This document shows positions 59,092-64,000 of a stretch of DNA of 64,000 nucleotides, one piece after another. The translations under genes were made by a program, and so were the position numbers. Location of the stretch: the NCBI RefSeq assembly GCF_000280925.3, contig NZ_CP012109.1, positions 5,538,501 through 5,602,500 on the forward strand, read 5' to 3'. The stretch comes from Myxococcus hansupus (GTDB lineage: Bacteria > Myxococcota > Myxococcia > Myxococcales > Myxococcaceae). Position 1 is the stretch's first letter. Every line of letters starts with the position of its first letter. A model generated the notes under the pieces. It did not search any database and had not been told where the DNA came from. It saw only the letters and a program-made list of their open reading frames with translations.

Positions 59092-59760
59092 TCAGGGCCC
59101 CAGTCCGACCCAGACCTCGCCATCCTCGAAGAACTCCTTCTTCCAGATGGGCACATCCTGCTTGAGCCGTTCGATGGCGTGCTCGCACCCACGGAACGCT
59201 TCCTTCCGGTGCGGAGCCGCCGCGGCGATGACAACCGCCAGCTCGCCGGGGTGCAGCGTGCCCACGCGGTGGATGATGGACAGGCGAACCCCGGGCCACT
59301 GCGCCGCGGCCTCCGCGCCAATCTCCGCCAGCTTCTTTTCCGCCATGGGCGCGTAGGCCTCGTACTCCAGCCGCAACACCCGCCGGCCCTTCGTCTGGTT
59401 GCGCACGGAGCCGCTGAACGTCACCAGCCCACCGTAGGCCTCGCCGCTGACGGCCTCCACCACCTCATCGAGCCGCAACGGACGGTCCACCACCAGGAAC
59501 CGCCCTGGCGAGCCGCCCGCCACCGGAGGAATCAGCGCCACCTCCGCGCCCTCGCGCACGGGTGAATCCGGCCCGACGAACTCCTGGTCCACCGCGACGC
59601 GAAGATGCGGCAGCAACGGGGCCAGCGCCGGGTGCTTCTCGGTCAGCAGCCGCAGCACGTCCCGCACGTGCGCGCCTTCGGGAACGTCCAAGGCCTCCCG
59701 CGCCTGCCCGGTGCGCTCGCGCGCGGCGGCGAAGTAGAGCACGGTGACCCGCGGACTCAA
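59092..59760 (-). CDS. Molybdopterin synthase MoaD-MoaE fusion
   Basis: Residues ~1-82 are MoaD (ubiquitin fold ending PPVAGG, with Gly-Gly now internal) and ~90-222 MoaE, with FSGSVRNQTKGRRVLRLEYE, IIHRVGTLHPGE and the catalytic lysines in RLKQDVPIWKKEFF. The pair makes molybdopterin by sulfur transfer to precursor Z. Fusion leaves the MoaD C-terminal Gly-Gly buried, so normal thiocarboxylate loading by MoeB is not possible without cleavage or an alternative route. The likely start is TTG at 59760, overlapping the stop of the upstream gene (TTGA). The rhodanese-MoeB gene at 30637 is the candidate partner. Confidence 0.93.
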   Translation of the reverse strand: MSPRVTVLYFAAARERTGQAREALDVPEGAHVRDVLRLLTEKHPALAPLLPHLRVAVDQEFVGPDSPVREGAEVALIPPVAGGSPGRFLVVDRPLRLDEVVEAVSGEAYGGLVTFSGSVRNQTKGRRVLRLEYEAYAPMAEKKLAEIGAEAAAQWPGVRLSIIHRVGTLHPGELAVVIAAAAPHRKEAFRGCEHAIERLKQDVPIWKKEFFEDGEVWVGLGP

Positions 59761-61591
59761 CGCGAGGCCTCCTGCGCCGCGCGCAAGGTGACCCGCCCCT
59801 TGAGACGGCCGCCGCCCTCCACGGGCGAGAAGTCGAGGAAGCCCGAATCCAGCGGGGTGATCTGGTCGAGCAGCGCGCCGGAGAGCGCCTTCGTCGCGCC
59901 GAGCAAGGGGCTCGGCACACCGGGAATGCGCTCCGCCGACCGCAGGTCCGCGCGCAAGCGGCCCAGGTCCACCATGGCCGACACGTGGCCCGAGCTGAAC
60001 GCCTCGCCGCCGAAACGCTCACGCAGCTCGGTGCTCACGTCACCTTGGGGCCGGCCCTCCAGCGACTCTCCCGCCAGCAGCGTGGCTCGCTGCCCGTGAG
60101 CCGCAGCTCCACGGCGTGCTCGCGGAAGCGCGTCCGGTAGATCGTGCCTCCCGCCTCTTGCTGCACGGTGTAGCGGAGCGGCGACGCCTCCAGGTGCTTC
60201 TGCACCAGCGCCCGCACGGGCTCCATGGCCGTCAGGCCGGCTTCGACCACGATGGCGCCCTTGAGGTCCGGCCGCTTGTTCCGGATGAAGTTCCGGAAGA
60301 ACGCCGGGATGTCGAAGTACACGCGCACCACGACGTCGCCACGCAGGGCCTTGAGCAGCGACTCCACGTCCAGCCCCTCCTGCCGCCACGAGGACACCAC
60401 GCGCTCGCGGCGCGACGAGCCGGGCGCGCCAAAGGCCAGCCGCGCCAACTCCTCGGGAGGAATGGAGAGCTGCGCCGCGGCGACGGGCCCCAGCGTCACG
60501 TTCTTGAGCAGCTCGGACGCGGGGGCGCGCGCGCCCTGGAACAGGGGCGTCGACGAGGACAAGAAGCCATCCAACTCCAACCGCTCCGGCATCACCGCCA
60601 TCGATGCGGCGAACCCGCGCAGCGGGCCGAAGTCCTCACCCTCCGCCTCGCCTCCCTGCGCCCGGGCCGAGAACAGGTACGCGCTGCCGTCCGCCACCTT
60701 CGCGCGCAGTTCCCCAAGCAGCGGGTCCGCGGAGATGCCCGCGCCCGTCAGGCCCCGAACCGCTTGGCGGACCACTTCCGCGTCTGGAATGGCGAAGGCC
60801 GCCGCCTGGATGGGCTCACCCTCGTCGGGCTCATCGGCCCCACTGTCCGGCACCGCGAGATAGAGATAGCCGCGGTCCTCGAAGAGCAGCATCGGAGGAC
60901 CGCCGCTCCCGGGCTCCACGACGACGGAGCCGTCGTCCCGTGGCATCACGCCATGCCCGGCGCGCTCCAGCTCGCTGGACACGGCGCTCACGGCCGCGTC
61001 GGGCTCGGTGATGCCGAGCAGCGTCACGACGCCCTCGAACTCGGGCAGCAGGAAGAAGCCGAAGCCTTCGTCCGGGTCCACCACGGCGCCAGGCCCGCCC
61101 TCCAGGTCCTTGAGCAGCAGCGGAAGCAGCGGCGAGGAAGCCACCATCTCCCGCGCACGCTCCGGCCCCGCGAGCCGCGTGTAGAAGGCCAGCAGGCGGT
61201 CCACATGGCCGCGAAGCTGCGGCAGCCACATCACCGTGCGAGCGCTGGCGGGCACGGCGCGAAGCAGCGGCCGAGGCACCACCGTCAACTGAACGCTGCC
61301 GACCGCTTCACCGTCATGCAGCGCCCGCACCGTGTAGGTGCCTGGGCGGGCGAAGGCATGCGACACCCAGGGGGCTGTCTGGGCGGCGCTACCGTCGCCC
61401 AGCTCCCACGTGACGGAGGAGGCATCCTCCCGCTGCGAGCCGAAGTCCACCGGCACGCCCGCCTCCACCGTCCGGTCCTGCCCCAGGTCCGGCCGCACCA
61501 CCCGGCGGCAGCCGGAGGCCCAGGGGCCCACGGCGGCCGTCATCAGGAGGAGCGCGAGAAACGGACTCGGGCGGCGCGGAATGAGCGGCAT
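59757..61591 (-). pseudogene. PKD-domain lipoprotein (DUF3352-like), disrupted by a one-base deletion
   Basis: The frame from ATG 61591 codes a lipoprotein signal (ASGC lipobox), a PKD domain (VTWELGDGS ... HAFARPGTYTVRAL) and a long alpha/beta region of DUF3352-like type, but runs off into a short nonsense tail and a stop at 60035. The next frame resumes the same protein as ATLLAGESLEGRPQGDVSTE down to the TGA at 59757. The junction is near 60085-60087, where GAG-CC should be GAG-GCC; a single missing C/G restores one protein of about 610 residues. This is either a true frameshift or an assembly error. Confidence 0.8.
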
Positions 61592-61598
61592 GAGCCGC

Positions 61599-62327
61599 TT
61601 AGTAGTCCAGCGCCAGTCCGAACATCCAGCGCCGGTTGGACAGGTTCAGTCCGGGACCGCCGAAGTTGTCCACATCCGCATAGGTGTACTCAGCGAAGAT
61701 GTAGCTGTGGTTCACCCCGAGGTCGGAGTCGAAGTCGCGAGCGAAACGCGGCTCCAACACGTCCAGGAGGAAGGCCACGCCGCCCGTGGCGCCCCAGCCC
61801 CACCGGCCACCCGCGGCGCGGTTGCCATTGGCGACCTCGGTGCCAGCGCCCTTCGTCACCCACCAGGGCGTGTAGATGAGGCCCAGCTTGCCGTACGGCA
61901 CCAGCGGGATGCCCCATTTGAACGCGGCGTAGTCGAACTTGTAGAAGGCGTTGAAGGACAGCGGCACCAGGCGCAGCGACGTCCGCTCCGCCGCGGGCTG
62001 CCCCGAAGCAAGCCGCGCGGTGCCGTACTTCTCGCCGTAGCCCGCGGAGAAGCCCACGCCCGCCGTGCCCACGCCCTGATAGAGGAACCGTTGGAGTTCC
62101 ACCTCGAACGTCAGCAGGGACTCATCGCCGAAGTAGTCCTTGTAAGGCGTCCCGGTGAGTCCCGGCTCCTCGTCGATGAGGGGCTTGTAGCCACCCATGC
62201 GGAACTGGATGGCGCCCGTGCGAGGCGACTTCAGCGAGACTTCGTCATCCATTACGACAGTGTCCTGCCCCCACGCGGGCAGCGCGGCGAGCAACGCCAC
62301 GACTCCCAGGGCTGATGCCCGACTCAT
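61599..62327 (-). CDS. Outer-membrane beta-barrel protein (MXAN_2562 family as I recall)
   Basis: The 242-residue protein has a signal peptide (ALGVVALLAALPAWGQ) and a beta-barrel with alternating polar/aromatic strands and a C-terminal LALDY/WMFGLALDY end, typical of small outer-membrane barrels. The ATG at 62327 follows GAGGAGGAA; the upstream ATG at 62411 is not supported. It overlaps the stop of the MYXO-CTERM gene by four bases, so the two are translated together. RefSeq uses the family name MXAN_2562 for such proteins, from memory. Confidence 0.85.
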   Translation of the reverse strand: MSRASALGVVALLAALPAWGQDTVVMDDEVSLKSPRTGAIQFRMGGYKPLIDEEPGLTGTPYKDYFGDESLLTFEVELQRFLYQGVGTAGVGFSAGYGEKYGTARLASGQPAAERTSLRLVPLSFNAFYKFDYAAFKWGIPLVPYGKLGLIYTPWWVTKGAGTEVANGNRAAGGRWGWGATGGVAFLLDVLEPRFARDFDSDLGVNHSYIFAEYTYADVDNFGGPGLNLSNRRWMFGLALDY

Positions 62328-63235
62328 GAACGCTTCCTCCTCGAGGACAACCAGATTCCGAGGGACGCGAGCACCGCGCATCCCGTGATGCCGCCACCTG
62401 CCGCCGTGCACCCGCCCGTCTCCGCGCCGCCAGCCCCGACGTAGCCGCCGTAGAAGCCTTCGCTCGCGATCGGCGTCCCCCGCGTCACTTCGGAAGGTTG
62501 GCTCCGGTTGCCGGCCGCGTCGATGGCAATCGCCCGCACGGCATACTCGACACCGTTCTCGAGCCCATCCAGACGGAAGGTGGTGTTGGCCGCGGTCTGC
62601 TCCTTCGAGACAAGCGGCTCGCCCGTTCCCGTTCCACCGTCTTCGCCCGCGACGAGCGAGAGCACCTCGACCGCCATGAGCGTCGCGCCCGTCGGCACCG
62701 TCACGGTGGCGCTCAGCGCGGAGTCCAGGCCCGTCACCGCGGGAGCCGGCGGAACCGGGGGCGGCTCGGGGTCATAGACCAGGTCGATGGTGGGCGTGCC
62801 AATGGAGCTGACGGAGTCCTGGCACGTGGTGCCGATGATGTCGCCGACGAAGCGATTGGTGGAGGCACACAGCCGGAACGACTTCTCCGTCGTCTGCGAC
62901 TCACACGTCTGTCCCGTCGCGGCCAACGCCTCGCTCGCACGCAGCGACAGCGTTCCAGACATCGTGGTGGTGTCGCCGCTGGCGATCTGCAGGAGGGTCC
63001 TGTCCGTCGCAGCCGGTGCACGGTTGCACGTGCCGTCGCTGGAGAGCCACAGGTACAGGGGCTCGCAGAGATTCCCCGTCCGGGTCCAGGTCACGTTGCG
63101 TTCAGCCGTACAGTTCGCCTGGGAGACGACGATCCTGTTGTTCTGCAAGATGGTCGCTGGGGCCGAGAACGTCACCGTCTGCTGCCCGAGAGCAGTCGAC
63201 GCGAAGAGCAAGAGGCCAACGAGTGTGAGGCGCAT
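62324..63235 (-). CDS. MYXO-CTERM-anchored protein (MXAN_2561 family as I recall)
   Basis: The 303-residue protein has a signal peptide (LTLVGLLLFASTALGQ), a Cys-containing N-terminal domain (ANCTAERN, NLCEPLYLWL, TGQTCES), an FN3-like domain (ANTTFRLDGLENGVEYAVRA) and a MYXO-CTERM tail: GCTAAGGGITGCAVLASLGI ending SSRRKRS. The tail is in frame here, unlike the metallophosphoesterase. It should be cleaved at the MYXO-CTERM Cys and displayed on the surface. The start at 63235 is set by the signal peptide; the stop overlaps the next gene by four bases. Confidence 0.85.
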   Translation of the reverse strand: MRLTLVGLLLFASTALGQQTVTFSAPATILQNNRIVVSQANCTAERNVTWTRTGNLCEPLYLWLSSDGTCNRAPAATDRTLLQIASGDTTTMSGTLSLRASEALAATGQTCESQTTEKSFRLCASTNRFVGDIIGTTCQDSVSSIGTPTIDLVYDPEPPPVPPAPAVTGLDSALSATVTVPTGATLMAVEVLSLVAGEDGGTGTGEPLVSKEQTAANTTFRLDGLENGVEYAVRAIAIDAAGNRSQPSEVTRGTPIASEGFYGGYVGAGGAETGGCTAAGGGITGCAVLASLGIWLSSRRKRS

Positions 63236-63360
63236 GGGTACGCCCAGGCTAGCAAGCGGGAGGCCACATGAAACGCCTTCTCGTCCGCTGGAAGCCATTC
63301 CGTCCGAGCCGTCCCGCCGCGCCAAACAGGCAGGACGGCTCCAGGCGCTTTGCCAAATTG

Positions 63361-64000
63361 TCAGGCGGAGCGCTCGGCCAGGCGGAGTCCGGCCTCCACC
63401 AGGTTGAGGGCGGCCCCCCGGCTGGCGTTGTCCACCGAGGCGAAGAGCGTCACCCACTCCGGGGCCTGGGGGAAGGAGCGCACCCGGCCCACGTGCACGG
63501 CCGGGTCCGACGTGACGAGCATGGGCATGGGGTACACCCGCTCCCCGGGCACATCCAGGACCTTCAGGACGGAGGACGTCTTGAGGGCCGCGCGCACCTG
63601 CTCCACCGGGCCCGGCTTCTTGAGCTGCACGTTCAGCGTGAGGCCGTGCCCGTAGAAGGAGGGCACCAGCACCGCCGTCCCGGCGATGACGGGCACGTCG
63701 CCCTTGGACGAGAAGAGCCGGGCCGCCTCCAGGGTCCAGCCACCCTCCTCCTCCGTCCAGGGCGAGTTCACCATGAAGCCCCCCACCTGGGGCACCAGGT
63801 TGAAGCCCACGCGGTGCGGGAAGACATGCGGGTCGGGCTCCCGGCCGGACATCAGGTCCGCGGTCTGCTTCTCCAGCTCCGCCACCCCGCGCACGCCCGC
63901 GCTGGACGCGGACATCAGCGCCGTCACCTGCGCGCGCACCACCCCGAAGGCCTTCCGCAGCGGCTCCACCGCATGAACCGCGGCGGTGGTGACGGCGCCC
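63361..64000 (-). CDS. asd: Aspartate-semialdehyde dehydrogenase, C-terminal part
   Basis: The frame runs off the window end and codes the C-terminal half of an Asd: AVEPLRKAFGVVRAQVTALM, SGAGxxG-like SSAGVRGVAEL, the substrate block HRVGFNLVPQVGGF, and a C-terminal VGRVRSFPQAPEWVTLFASV before the stop at 63361-63363. Asd reduces beta-aspartyl phosphate to the semialdehyde for lysine, threonine and methionine synthesis. The GAGNxG nucleotide site and catalytic Cys lie outside the window. It precedes the MYXO-CTERM gene by 125 bases on the same strand. Confidence 0.88.
   Translation of the reverse strand, partial: GAVTTAAVHAVEPLRKAFGVVRAQVTALMSASSAGVRGVAELEKQTADLMSGREPDPHVFPHRVGFNLVPQVGGFMVNSPWTEEEGGWTLEAARLFSSKGDVPVIAGTAVLVPSFYGHGLTLNVQLKKPGPVEQVRAALKTSSVLKVLDVPGERVYPMPMLVTSDPAVHVGRVRSFPQAPEWVTLFASVDNASRGAALNLVEAGLRLAERSA

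Overview
This is about 64 kb of very GC-rich chromosomal DNA, almost certainly from a Myxococcus or close relative. The evidence is two Ser/Thr protein kinases with C-terminal membrane anchors, many lipoproteins, two proteins with a MYXO-CTERM-like tail (one of them out of frame), a hybrid HK-REC-HK sensor kinase, PilZ proteins, and an adjacent pair that I recall as the MXAN_2561 / MXAN_2562 families. No rRNA, tRNA, CRISPR array, prophage or insertion sequence was seen. Coding density is high, and the many long antisense open frames are GC-skew shadows.

Layout. 1-4 kb: the 3' end of a PEP mutase-like gene and a large lipoprotein with choice-of-anchor D repeats and a VWA domain. 4-7 kb: uvrA with a possible LexA-type site. 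7-10.3 kb: two convergent POT peptide transporters with facing terminators. 10.5-16.6 kb: a three-gene minus-strand operon with 4-base stop/start overlaps (PilZ/GNAT-like protein, methyltransferase, HK-REC-HK kinase). 16.9-22.8 kb: nadA, zinc-ribbon protein, methyltransferase, an exported Cys-cluster protein, a polytopic membrane protein and a conserved unknown. 22.8-27.5 kb: SprT-like metalloprotease, Ser/Thr kinase, lipoprotein. 27.8-32.2 kb: GDPD, deoxynucleoside kinase, thioesterase, A-type Fe-S protein, rhodanese-MoeB fusion, free rhodanese. 32.2-35.2 kb: second Ser/Thr kinase and a divergent membrane protein.

35.4-42.5 kb is the most interesting block: an OprO/OprP-like porin, a VTC-domain (polyphosphate polymerase-type) protein, a thymidylate-kinase-like P-loop protein fused to about nine 27-residue repeats, a DUF4956 membrane protein, a lipoprotein and a purple-acid-phosphatase-like surface protein. 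The four central genes are packed with gaps of 6-9 bases or a 4-base overlap. Together they suggest a phosphate/polyphosphate envelope module.

42.6-50.2 kb: rRNA methyltransferase (RsmB type), M61 peptidase, B-box/TPR membrane protein, a small lipoprotein, RNase HII with an unusual substrate motif coupled to a DUF2325-like protein, and a histidine phosphatase. 50.2-56.7 kb: alpha-oxoamine synthase, acetyl-CoA synthetase, lipoprotein, Nudix hydrolase and a site-2 protease with a long repeat-bearing tail. 57-64 kb: a phenicol-exporter-like MFS protein, an FHA/AgmX-like membrane protein, then a minus-strand operon (MYXO-CTERM protein, outer-membrane protein, a frameshifted PKD lipoprotein, a MoaD-MoaE fusion) and the C-terminal part of aspartate-semialdehyde dehydrogenase.

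Two genes (40828 and 61591) carry apparent single-base losses; these are either true mutations or assembly errors.
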